From: Muribaculaceae bacterium | GTDB taxonomy: Bacteria > Bacteroidota > Bacteroidia > Bacteroidales > Muribaculaceae | Direction: 5' to 3' | NCBI GenBank assembly: GCA_022508985.1 | Contig: JAFLUA010000002.1 | Span: 1-64,000, forward strand | Length of the DNA stretch: 64,000 nt | Shown: one piece after another, positions 53,678-62,188 of the stretch | Position numbering within the stretch: the first letter of the stretch is position 1 | How the letters are laid out: the number at the start of each line of letters is the position of its first letter | Program-made: the position numbers and the translations under genes | The notes under the pieces: generated by a model | Databases searched by the model: none | What the model saw: the letters and a program-made list of their open reading frames with translations, nothing else | Told to the model about the DNA's origin: nothing

Positions 53678-55825
53678 TTATTTTCCTGATTTTGATTTAA
53701 GGTTCACGTTGGCTACCGGTTTGAGGCCACGATTACGTAGAAGCGCATCAACCGACGGCTCATGACCACGGAATTTCACATATAGCTCCATCGGGTCTTC
53801 CGAGCCACCTTTTTCAAGAATGTTTTCTTTGAATTTGCGAGCTGTTTCGGGGTCGAATATACCTTTTTCTTTGAAGAGTTCAAAGCCGTCGGTATCAAGC
53901 ACCTCAGCCCATAAGTATGTGTAGTAGCCCGAAGCATAGCCGTCGCTGCCAAAGATGTGTTTGAAGTAAGGCGAGCGATAGCGGAAGGTCAATTCAGCCG
54001 GCATACCCAACTCTTTGGCCACATTGGCTTCGAAAGCAGCCACATCAACATCGGCCGTAGGATTGAGCTTGCCATATTGGAGGTCGAGGAGTGCGGCGCC
54101 TGCCAATTCAGCCGTAGCAAAACCTTGATTATGGGTTGCTGCAGCCTGCAGTTTCTCAATGAGAGCGTCGGGTATCACCTCGCCTGTCTTCCAATGCTTG
54201 GCATAGACGCGAAGCAATTCGGGCTCCATAGCCCAATGCTCGTGTATCTGCGATGGCAGCTCTACAAAATCGCGGTCGACATTGGTGCCGGCTTGGCTCT
54301 TGAGACGTGCGCGAGACAACATGCCATGCAAGCCATGGCCAAATTCGTGGAACATAGTCTCCACCTCGTCGAGTGTCAACAGAGCGGGAGCATCGGCTGT
54401 CGGGCGTGAGAAGTTGCCGACATTATAGATAACAGGGCGCGACGACGTGCCGTCGGCATTTACCCACGACCCTTTGAATTCGCTCATCCAGGCGCCTTGA
54501 CGCTTCGAGGCGCGCGGGAAATAGTCGGTCATAAACACTGCAACGTGTTCTCCGGTTTCGGCGTCGGTTACTTCATATACCGTAACTTCATCGTAATATT
54601 TGGGAGCGTCTTTTAGTTCGCTGAATTTTACACCGTAGAGACGTTCTGCCATTGTAAAGATACCATTACGAACAGAATCGAGGGCAAAATACTGGCTCAC
54701 TTCCGATTCGTCGAGGTCATATTTTTTCTTGCGTACTTTTTCGGCGTAATAGTAATAATCCCACGGCTCAATCTTAATATTTTGGCCTTCTTCGTCGGCT
54801 ACTGCCTGCATTTCGGCAACTTCTTCTTTAACCTTGTTAACGGCCGGGCGCCATATCTGCATAAGCAGGTTTTCGGCATTTTCGACTGTCTTAGCCATAA
54901 CATTGTCGGTCATATAAGCGCCAAAATTCTCAAAGCCCAAGAGAGCGGCCTTGCGAGCGCGTGCCTGCAGTATCTTATTAATAACGGGCAGATTGTTGTA
55001 TTGCCCTGTTGAAGCAAGTGTTGTATATCCTTCATACATTTGCTTGCGGAGGTCGCGGTCGGCAGCAAATTGCAACAGGGGCAGACGGCTCGGTGCATGG
55101 AGGGTGAATACCCATTTACCTTCGCCGACATTACGTTCTGCCGCAGCATCAACAGCCTGAGCTACTACCGCTGCGGGGAGACCGGCGAGGCGTGCTGAAT
55201 CTTCTACCACGATATAAAATTCGTTGGTAGCATTGAGCAAATTCTTGTTGAACGCGAGGTACAGGTTGGTAAGTTCGGTGTTTACCTCTTTTAATTGCTC
55301 TTTCTTGTAGGCATCGAGCAATGCGCCATTGCGCGTGAAACTTTTATAATATTCCTCTACGGCACGTTTTTGATCGTTATCGAGACCTTCGCGATTGTCG
55401 TAGACATGTTTTACACGGGCAAACAACGCGTCGTTCATCATCATTTCGTCGGCAAACTGCGTATATTTCGGAAAAAATTCCTCGGCAATCTCAGTCATCT
55501 CGGGCGATGAATTCGATTCATCGAGAGCGAAGAACACATAAGCAACCTTATCGAGAATATCACCGCTATTCTCAAGCGCCAAAATAGTATTGGCGAAAGT
55601 AGGTTCTTCTTGATTGTTGATAATAGCTTCGATTTCGGCTTTCTTTTGCACTATACCGCTATCGAGTGCCGGTAGATAATCGGCATATTCGATTTTGTCG
55701 AATGGTGGAATTTCAAATGGCGTGTCATAGGGCGCCAAAAAAGGATTTTGATGCATTTGGGAATTACCCCCGCATGACGCACAGAGAACAGCTCCGGCTG
55801 CTGCGGTAATTAAAAGTTTTTTCAT
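53678..55825 (-). CDS. M3 family metallopeptidase (oligopeptidase A / Dcp-like), lipoprotein
   Basis: 715 residues when started at the ATG at 55825 (MKKLLITAAAGAVLCASC), which gives a lipoprotein signal with Cys18. The track-length frame further upstream begins with an implausible leader. It hydrolyses oligopeptides. The zinc-binding motif HEFGHGLHG is at about residue 490, with the third ligand Glu in the EFVELPSQIHEHWA region (DFVELPSQIHEHWAME). The bulk is helical, as in dipeptidyl carboxypeptidases. A promoter precedes it, and it is first of the unit M3-aspS-nif3-zinc ribbon. A lipid anchor suggests a periplasmic or outer-membrane location, unlike cytoplasmic OpdA. Confidence 0.9.
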   Translation of the reverse strand: MKKLLITAAAGAVLCASCGGNSQMHQNPFLAPYDTPFEIPPFDKIEYADYLPALDSGIVQKKAEIEAIINNQEEPTFANTILALENSGDILDKVAYVFFALDESNSSPEMTEIAEEFFPKYTQFADEMMMNDALFARVKHVYDNREGLDNDQKRAVEEYYKSFTRNGALLDAYKKEQLKEVNTELTNLYLAFNKNLLNATNEFYIVVEDSARLAGLPAAVVAQAVDAAAERNVGEGKWVFTLHAPSRLPLLQFAADRDLRKQMYEGYTTLASTGQYNNLPVINKILQARARKAALLGFENFGAYMTDNVMAKTVENAENLLMQIWRPAVNKVKEEVAEMQAVADEEGQNIKIEPWDYYYYAEKVRKKKYDLDESEVSQYFALDSVRNGIFTMAERLYGVKFSELKDAPKYYDEVTVYEVTDAETGEHVAVFMTDYFPRASKRQGAWMSEFKGSWVNADGTSSRPVIYNVGNFSRPTADAPALLTLDEVETMFHEFGHGLHGMLSRARLKSQAGTNVDRDFVELPSQIHEHWAMEPELLRVYAKHWKTGEVIPDALIEKLQAAATHNQGFATAELAGAALLDLQYGKLNPTADVDVAAFEANVAKELGMPAELTFRYRSPYFKHIFGSDGYASGYYTYLWAEVLDTDGFELFKEKGIFDPETARKFKENILEKGGSEDPMELYVKFRGHEPSVDALLRNRGLKPVANVNLKSKSGK

Positions 55826-55860
55826 ATCTATTGCTATTTTTTGTGCACATTTAGCAAGCA

Positions 55861-55892
55861 CAAAATTACATAGAAATTTCTGAAAATGCAAG
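55861..55892 (-). promoter_or_regulatory. M3 peptidase promoter
   Basis: On the minus strand CTTG (55889-55892), 20 bases, then TAATTTTG (55861-55868), 35 bases before the ATG. Confidence 0.6.
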
Positions 55893-56007
55893 TTTTGCGC
55901 CTTGGCAAAGTGGCAAACAAATCGCATACTCTAATTATCGGTTTGAAGGAATTGTACTTCGCCTTATATAGACTTTACGTTACAATAGAAGGTGTGCTAT
56001 TTTTTAC

Positions 56008-56015
56008 TAACTTTG
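56008..56015 (+). promoter_or_regulatory. -7 box of the lactonase gene
   Basis: TAACTTTG, 31 bases before the ATG. No TTTG at -33. Confidence 0.45.
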
Positions 56016-56046
56016 CCAAAGTTTTAACAGCTTAACCCCCTCTTAT

Positions 56047-57165
56047 ATGAAAAAACTGATTTTAATCGCGGCATCGGCCGTCTTTATGGCATCTTGCTCG
56101 CCGACAACTAATCTCGACAACAATCTCACTATGGTTGTCGGAACATATACCGACACTGGCAGCGAAGGGCTCTACTCTTTCCGATTCAACCAGTCGACAG
56201 GCCAAGCTACACTTCTCGACAGTTGTAAGCTCGACAACCCCTCCTACTTACGATTCTCCCGAAATGGTGATAAAATCTATGCCATTTCTGAATTAGACGA
56301 GAGTTCGTCGTGCGTCACAGCTCTTAATTTCAACAAAGATAATGGCAGTTTTTCCATCCTAAATTCAGAGGCAACACAAGGCTCGCCTTGCTATATTTCC
56401 ACCAACGGCAAAATTGTGGTTACGGCCAATTACGGCGGTGGCACCTTGAGCGTATTACCCCTGGCCGATGACGGCAGCCTCCTACCGCTCGATACTCTCT
56501 TCACCGGTGGCATAGGTGGCCCCGACTCTATCCGACAGAATGTACCCCACATTCATTGCGCTGAATTCTCGCCCGACATGAGGCGCCTTTTCGTGAGCGA
56601 TTTTAGCGCAGAGCGTCTCCTGTGCTTCAACGTCGCCGACGACGGCTCTTCTATAACGCCTATGCGTGACCAAAACAACTCTCAAATAACAATACCCGTA
56701 CGAAGCGACTACGGACCACGCCACATTATTTTCGACCAAGACGGCTCGCATGCCTATGTCTTGGGGGAGCTATCAGGATGCATCACTGTCTTCGATGTTG
56801 CCGACGGGATAATGACTGAAAAACAGATTATAGATGCCGATTTATATGACGGCCGTGCAAGCGCCGACATTCATTTAAGCCCCGACGGCCGATTCCTATA
56901 CTCCAGCAACCGCCGTCAAGGCGATGGCATTGCCATTTTCTCGGTAAACAACGAGTCAGGCGAGTTAAACTACATTGCATACCAACCGACAGCATTGCAC
57001 CCACGCCATTTCAACATCACTCCTAACGGGCAATTCCTCCTTGCAGCGTGCCGCGATAGCAACGTTATCGAAATTTATAGTCGCGACATCGAGAGTGGCC
57101 TTCTCTCTCCCACCGGAAACACCATCACGCTCCCCAAACCTGTGTGCGTGCAATTCTCGCTATAG
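56047..57165 (+). CDS. Lactonase-fold beta-propeller lipoprotein (6-phosphogluconolactonase-like)
   Basis: 372 residues. The signal ends in FMASC (Cys17), so it is probably a lipoprotein. The mature part is a seven-bladed propeller of the YbhE/Pgl family with repeated motifs VVGTYTDTGSEGLYSF, NYGGGTLSVLPL, VPHIHCAEFSPDMRRLFVSD, GPRHIIFDQDGSHAYVLGEL, IHLSPDGRFLYSSNR and HPRHFNITPNGQFLL. The cytoplasmic enzyme hydrolyses 6-phosphogluconolactone, but an exported version probably acts on another lactone or only binds. It stands alone, facing secDF, with a hairpin between them. Confidence 0.85.
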   Translation: MKKLILIAASAVFMASCSPTTNLDNNLTMVVGTYTDTGSEGLYSFRFNQSTGQATLLDSCKLDNPSYLRFSRNGDKIYAISELDESSSCVTALNFNKDNGSFSILNSEATQGSPCYISTNGKIVVTANYGGGTLSVLPLADDGSLLPLDTLFTGGIGGPDSIRQNVPHIHCAEFSPDMRRLFVSDFSAERLLCFNVADDGSSITPMRDQNNSQITIPVRSDYGPRHIIFDQDGSHAYVLGELSGCITVFDVADGIMTEKQIIDADLYDGRASADIHLSPDGRFLYSSNRRQGDGIAIFSVNNESGELNYIAYQPTALHPRHFNITPNGQFLLAACRDSNVIEIYSRDIESGLLSPTGNTITLPKPVCVQFSL

Positions 57166-57379
57166 TAGATACAAAAAGAAAGCGCGTTACTTCACAGCAA
57201 CGCACCTCCCTCATAACCAAAATTCAAGTATTTTAAGTCTAACAAAACGTTATTAAACCATGAAACGAAAGATTTTATTCGCTTGCAAATTTAGTAATTA
57301 TTCTCAATATTTTTCCTAAAAATTCATTAATAAATATTAATATTTCAAAATTAGCTTATTTTCATACCCCTAATACAAG

Positions 57380-57411
57380 CGATGGGCGATCCGGTGTCGG
57401 GTCGCCCATCG
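57380..57411. terminator. Long hairpin between the convergent lactonase and secDF genes
   Basis: A 10-bp stem CGATGGGCGA / TCGCCCATCG extended by CCG / CGG, with a 4-base tip. It has no clear U run on either side but is well placed to end both transcripts. Confidence 0.5.
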
Positions 57412-57433
57412 TTATTATAAAAGGTTCTTTGAA

Positions 57434-60307
57434 TTATTTTTTCGCTGCTTTGCGACGGCGGTCGGTGAGGAAGGCAACCGGACATGCAACATAAATTGTT
57501 GCAAGAGTACCGATAATTACACCGAGGAGCATTGCAAAGATGAAGCTGCGGATTGCATCACCACCGAGGATGAAGATACAGATGAGCACGAGCAAGGTCG
57601 AGCACGACGTCATAATCGTACGGCTCAATGTCGTGTTGATTGAAGTATTCACTGTGGTGAAGAAATCTTGCTTGGGATATAGACCGATGTTTTCACGAAC
57701 ACGGTCGAAAATAACCACCGTATCGTTGATTTGATAACCGATAACGGTCAATATTGCCGCTATAAACGTCTGGTCAACCTCCATTGCGAAAGGTAGCACA
57801 CCATAGAATATCGAGTAAACACCGATAATCGAGAATGCGGTGAATGCTACGGCTGCAAGGGCGCCGAGAGAGAAGGCTACATTGCGGAAGCGGAGCAAGA
57901 TATAGAAGAACATAGCGATAAGAGCTATCGTAACTGCTATATAGGCATCTGTACGCATATCGTCGGCAACTGACGGACCCACTTTCTGCGAACTTACAAT
58001 ACCTTGCGAAGCGTCGGTTGTGCTAAACTCTTCAGCCGTCATACCCTCACGGAGGTAGGGTTTGAGGCTCTCGTAAAGCTTACCGGTGATTAGACGCTCT
58101 GTATCGGCATTTTCATCATTTATCATGTAGTTGGTGGAAACACGCACCTGATTAGAGCTTTCAATGGTGATAACAGATGTTGATGCACCGGGGAATTGCT
58201 CTGATACTACGCTCTGTAGCTCGGTTGTGCTTACCGGTTTTTCAAACTTAACGATGTAGTTGCGACCACCTGAGAAGTCAATGCCCTGGTTGAGACCACG
58301 GAAGCATAGCGAACCAATGGTTATAAGAACAATCGCGAGAACTACAATGAAACCGATGTTGCGTTGGCCGAGGAAGTTAATCTTCGTGTTAAGGAACATC
58401 TTACGAGAGAGGCCTGTCGAGAATGTAAGTTTGTTGTAAGCCTCCGTTTTGCTGAACCATAAGAAGAACAAACGGCTAAGATATACTGCCGTGAAGAACG
58501 AGCAGACAAGGCCGATGATAAGTGTTGTTGCAAAACCTTTGATAGGACCTGTACCGAAGAGCAACAGAATTACGCCTGTTATAATAGAAGTGAGGTTAGA
58601 GTCGAAGATAGCCGAGAATGCGTTGCTGTAACCGTCGGCAAGAGCGTTGCGTACATTCTTACCGGCGCGCAACTCTTCTTTTGTACGTTCGAAGATAAGC
58701 ACGTTAGCGTCGACTGCCATACCAAGAGCCAGCACGATACCGGCAATACCACTCATCGTGAGTACGGCCTGAAACGATGCAAGGATACCTACCGTGAAGA
58801 AGAGGTTGCAGATGAGACAGATATTGGCTACGAGGCCGGGGATAAAGCCGTAGAACGCTATCATGAAAATCATAAGGAGCACGAGGGCTACTATGAACGA
58901 GATGAAACCATCTTGGATAGCTTGTTTACCGAGCGAGGGACCTACTACCATATCGGAGATGATATGCACTTTGGCATCCATCTTACCCGATTTTAGCACG
59001 TTGGCAAGGTCGCGAGCCTCTTCAATCGAGAAATCGCCTGTAATCGACGACGAGCCGCCTTCGATTTTGTCATTAACGTTAGGTGCTGAATATACTTTAT
59101 CGTCAAGCACGATAGCAACTTGCTTGCCAACGTTCTGACCTGTGATTCGTGCCCAGTTGCGAGAGCCTTCAGCGTTCATGCGCATCGACACTTCGTTACC
59201 GCGCAAGGGGTCGTAGTTCGATGAAGCATCGCTAACGGCCTTGCCATCGAGAGCAGCTTTACCGCCGTTGGTGCGAAGTGCATAGAGAGCAAAACCGAAA
59301 TTTGTTTCGGCGCCATTGGCGTCAACTCGCACTGTCGGTTTCACAGCCCAACGCAGACGAAGGTCTGACGGCAAGAGATTTTTTGCGGCCGTTGTTTCGA
59401 GTACGGCATCAACGGCGCTCATTGCTTTGGCATCGGGAGCGTAACCTACTGTTGCACCATAGCCGGCACTCTGGTTGAGTAACATTGCAAAAGGAGCGGC
59501 ATTTACTGTCGTATCATTTGCAAGATTATTAAGAAGGACATTGAACGAACCTACGAGCTCTTCTGCACGGTAAGTTTCGTAAAATTCGAGGTTGGCAGAG
59601 CGTTGCAGCAGGTCGCGTACACGTTCGTGATCCTTAACGCCGGGGAGCTCGAGGAGTATCTGACCATCTTTGCCCTGAAGCACTTGGATGTTGGGAGAAA
59701 CAACACCAAATTGGTCAATACGGTTACGGAGCACATTTGTTGCAGAGTTGTCAACGCGGTCTTTTACTTGGCTCTTCAATGTAGCACGTACGGCGTCATC
59801 GCTTTGTCCGGCTGTTACCACATCTTGGAATACAACCGAGAAGTCGGCTTGCGGTTTCGACTGGCGATAAAGCTGTATGAACGAGCTCACGAAATCGTCG
59901 CTTTCATGGTTAGCTACCATCTTATTAGCGCCGTTGAGTGCGGCTTCAAATACTGAGTCGGTAGCACCCGATTTCATCGAACGGAGCATGTCGGGCATGT
60001 CAACCTGAAGGATAACGTTCATACCGCCCTTAAGGTCGAGGCCGAGGCCTACGCCCCATTTACGTACATCATTGAGTGTGTAACCTAAATACACTTTCTG
60101 CTCTCCGAGAGAGTCCATATAGTGCTTGTAGGCTTGGTTGTAGGCTGCGTCGTCGTTGTCGCCCGATTCTTGTACGGCATATACGGCTGCCTCGCTCTCA
60201 TACTTGTTGGAGATAAAAGTAAACGAGAGGTAGAAAAGGCATACCAATACCAAGAAAACAGCAATAACACCGGCAACGATGCTTCCTAATTTTCCTTTGC
60301 TTTGCAT
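57434..60307 (-). CDS. secDF: Fused protein translocase subunit SecDF
   Basis: A proton-motive-force driven accessory of the Sec translocon, 957 residues: SecD and SecF in one chain, as is usual in Bacteroidota. The N-terminal membrane helix (10-30) precedes the SecD P1 domain (LGLDLKGGMNVILQVD, NRIDQFGVVSPNIQVL, ILLELPGVKD). The first six-helix block follows (about 460-620; GIAGIVLALGMAVDANVLIF is typical). The SecF part then begins at about 630, with GGRNYIVKFE and the second helix block (LTVIGYQINDTVVIFDRVRE). It is preceded by a TATATTTG box. No YajC gene is next to it. Confidence 0.96.
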   Translation of the reverse strand: MQSKGKLGSIVAGVIAVFLVLVCLFYLSFTFISNKYESEAAVYAVQESGDNDDAAYNQAYKHYMDSLGEQKVYLGYTLNDVRKWGVGLGLDLKGGMNVILQVDMPDMLRSMKSGATDSVFEAALNGANKMVANHESDDFVSSFIQLYRQSKPQADFSVVFQDVVTAGQSDDAVRATLKSQVKDRVDNSATNVLRNRIDQFGVVSPNIQVLQGKDGQILLELPGVKDHERVRDLLQRSANLEFYETYRAEELVGSFNVLLNNLANDTTVNAAPFAMLLNQSAGYGATVGYAPDAKAMSAVDAVLETTAAKNLLPSDLRLRWAVKPTVRVDANGAETNFGFALYALRTNGGKAALDGKAVSDASSNYDPLRGNEVSMRMNAEGSRNWARITGQNVGKQVAIVLDDKVYSAPNVNDKIEGGSSSITGDFSIEEARDLANVLKSGKMDAKVHIISDMVVGPSLGKQAIQDGFISFIVALVLLMIFMIAFYGFIPGLVANICLICNLFFTVGILASFQAVLTMSGIAGIVLALGMAVDANVLIFERTKEELRAGKNVRNALADGYSNAFSAIFDSNLTSIITGVILLLFGTGPIKGFATTLIIGLVCSFFTAVYLSRLFFLWFSKTEAYNKLTFSTGLSRKMFLNTKINFLGQRNIGFIVVLAIVLITIGSLCFRGLNQGIDFSGGRNYIVKFEKPVSTTELQSVVSEQFPGASTSVITIESSNQVRVSTNYMINDENADTERLITGKLYESLKPYLREGMTAEEFSTTDASQGIVSSQKVGPSVADDMRTDAYIAVTIALIAMFFYILLRFRNVAFSLGALAAVAFTAFSIIGVYSIFYGVLPFAMEVDQTFIAAILTVIGYQINDTVVIFDRVRENIGLYPKQDFFTTVNTSINTTLSRTIMTSCSTLLVLICIFILGGDAIRSFIFAMLLGVIIGTLATIYVACPVAFLTDRRRKAAKK

Positions 60308-60360
60308 AAAAATATGGTTAAGTTATTAATTAATTTTTTTCAAGGATATAATTTGGCCTG

Positions 60361-60368
60361 CAAATATA
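60361..60368 (-). promoter_or_regulatory. -7 box of secDF
   Basis: TATATTTG on the minus strand, 53 bases before the ATG. A TTTG at 60392-60395 lies 23 bases upstream, slightly long for the consensus. Confidence 0.45.
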
Positions 60369-60486
60369 GTGAAAAATATCCACTCTAAAGCCAAATCGCT
60401 CGCGTTTTTTTCTTACACACGCTGGAATCGCCAAGCGAAATCTATGAATGGCTTTAATATAAGGCTATAAAGTTTCTCGTTTTTAA

Positions 60487-62181
60487 TCAAAATCTATACT
60501 GAGCTCCAAGCAGCCCGTGCAAGCCTTGCTGCTCTATGCCGGGGATTATCAATGAATGGCGATTTAGCAAGTTTTCAAGTTGTAGAAAAACGCTAAGCTG
60601 CTTTGTAATAGCATATTCGCCACCAAAAGTCAGATCTGATATTGCTCTCATGTTTTGAGCTATCGACGGCGCATCTATCATTTTAACATAGTATTGTCGA
60701 TTGGTGCGTAACTTATATCCTGCTGTCACTGTCAGTTTTTCTATCGGACAAACTTTAGCACCGACATTTAATACAAATTTAGCACGATCGAGCGCATCAG
60801 GGCTCCCTAAATTTTCTTTCCCATGAGGATAAAGGCGCGCCGTAGCCCGGAGAGTGGCAAGTCGACGTAAGCTGTAGCTTGCATCCGCACCAACACTCCA
60901 CCCCGATATGCTTTCTTGCGTAAACATCGGAAGCTTGGCATCGACTACCGCCAACATAGGCATGCGACGTGTAGTCGCATAGCCCACAAAGATACCTGCC
61001 GTGAGATTTTTCACAGGTCGAAAATCGATTCCCAAACGTCCGTCGATAGGTGTATAGGAGCGAGCCGACGCCGTTACCGATGGAGCAAAAGCCGATATGT
61101 TATATTGCTCCACAAGGGTGCGGAAACGTTCGCCCCCTCCTAACGATGCATATACCGAAGCCACGCCCGACGGTGCCCATGTGAGGTTTACATCTGGTGC
61201 TATGTGGAATGCACTAACGGGCGAATTGATACCGATATCGACTTTAACACCAAGTTTCAATGCCACCTGACGCGACACGAAACGCAAGGCCGGCGACGCA
61301 CTAACCATACCCGTAAAGCCTCGCGATGACAACGCATAGCCTGTGGGCGATATCCATTCAACGCCTTTTGCATTGAGGAAATCGGCTGAAAGACCCAACT
61401 CAAACGACGAAGCGCGCACTCTGTTGAAGGGCATCGACATACCGGCATCTACCCTGAGGCGATTATCCAATGCCGGAGACGTGGCCACGCCGCTGCCGCC
61501 GTTTTCGAGCACCACACTATTGCCGAGACCAAAGTAAGCGTAAGCCACTGATGCATAGTATGGAATTTTGCCATCGCGTGATACCTTAACGTTAATATCG
61601 GCCGAATTTAAATTCTGCTTAATATCTTCACCACTAAGCGACGGCGATTTAAGTCCGGCAGCGAAATAAGAAGCATCAGCAAGCAACGATAAGCCACGTC
61701 CGAAATTGTGGCTAAAATCGGCTTTCACTCCGAAGGTATTATCCGACAGTCTTCCTTCATATCGCGTATTCTTATTTTTATACGATGTGCCATTAAAACG
61801 AGCTGCCACCCCGAGTGCCGTTTCATCTTTGTCTATCACGCGATAGCCGGCGGCTGCGCCAAGATTGTACACCGGCAAATAACCGGCCCATACATAGCCT
61901 CGATATCCATCAGGAACAGCTATCTTGGAGTAAAGCGGCGCTTGAACATCGCCTGCCGTCGATTGAAAATCGCTTGCATTGTTATATTGCGTTGGTTGCA
62001 AAGTAAATGTATTAACCGGCAACGATGGTATCGCCGGCAATATCGACCTCACCGACGCAGCGACAGGCAAGTCGGCCTCTACCGTCCGTTCTACTGTGAT
62101 TTCCGTACTAAGGTCTTCGGCGTAGCTATTTAAGCTCAACGACGAGGCGAAAATGACAAAAAGGAGAATTTTATGATTCAT
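60487..62181 (-). CDS. Outer-membrane beta-barrel protein (TonB-receptor-like barrel)
   Basis: 564 residues from the ATG at 62181, signal peptide to about 21 (SLNSYAED). Many alternating hydrophobic strands separated by polar turns cover residues about 95-564, typical of a barrel. It ends in an aromatic residue (GAQYRF) as outer-membrane porins do, for BAM recognition. The last strand block (ISDLTFGGEYAITKQLSVFLQ, LENLLN) resembles TonB-dependent receptors, but a plug domain and TonB box are not evident. The gene starts 7 bases after the stop of the TPR gene, so the two are co-transcribed. The pair TPR protein plus barrel looks conserved in this phylum (from memory). Confidence 0.82.
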   Translation of the reverse strand: MNHKILLFVIFASSLSLNSYAEDLSTEITVERTVEADLPVAASVRSILPAIPSLPVNTFTLQPTQYNNASDFQSTAGDVQAPLYSKIAVPDGYRGYVWAGYLPVYNLGAAAGYRVIDKDETALGVAARFNGTSYKNKNTRYEGRLSDNTFGVKADFSHNFGRGLSLLADASYFAAGLKSPSLSGEDIKQNLNSADINVKVSRDGKIPYYASVAYAYFGLGNSVVLENGGSGVATSPALDNRLRVDAGMSMPFNRVRASSFELGLSADFLNAKGVEWISPTGYALSSRGFTGMVSASPALRFVSRQVALKLGVKVDIGINSPVSAFHIAPDVNLTWAPSGVASVYASLGGGERFRTLVEQYNISAFAPSVTASARSYTPIDGRLGIDFRPVKNLTAGIFVGYATTRRMPMLAVVDAKLPMFTQESISGWSVGADASYSLRRLATLRATARLYPHGKENLGSPDALDRAKFVLNVGAKVCPIEKLTVTAGYKLRTNRQYYVKMIDAPSIAQNMRAISDLTFGGEYAITKQLSVFLQLENLLNRHSLIIPGIEQQGLHGLLGAQYRF

Positions 62182-62188
62182 TTGTTTC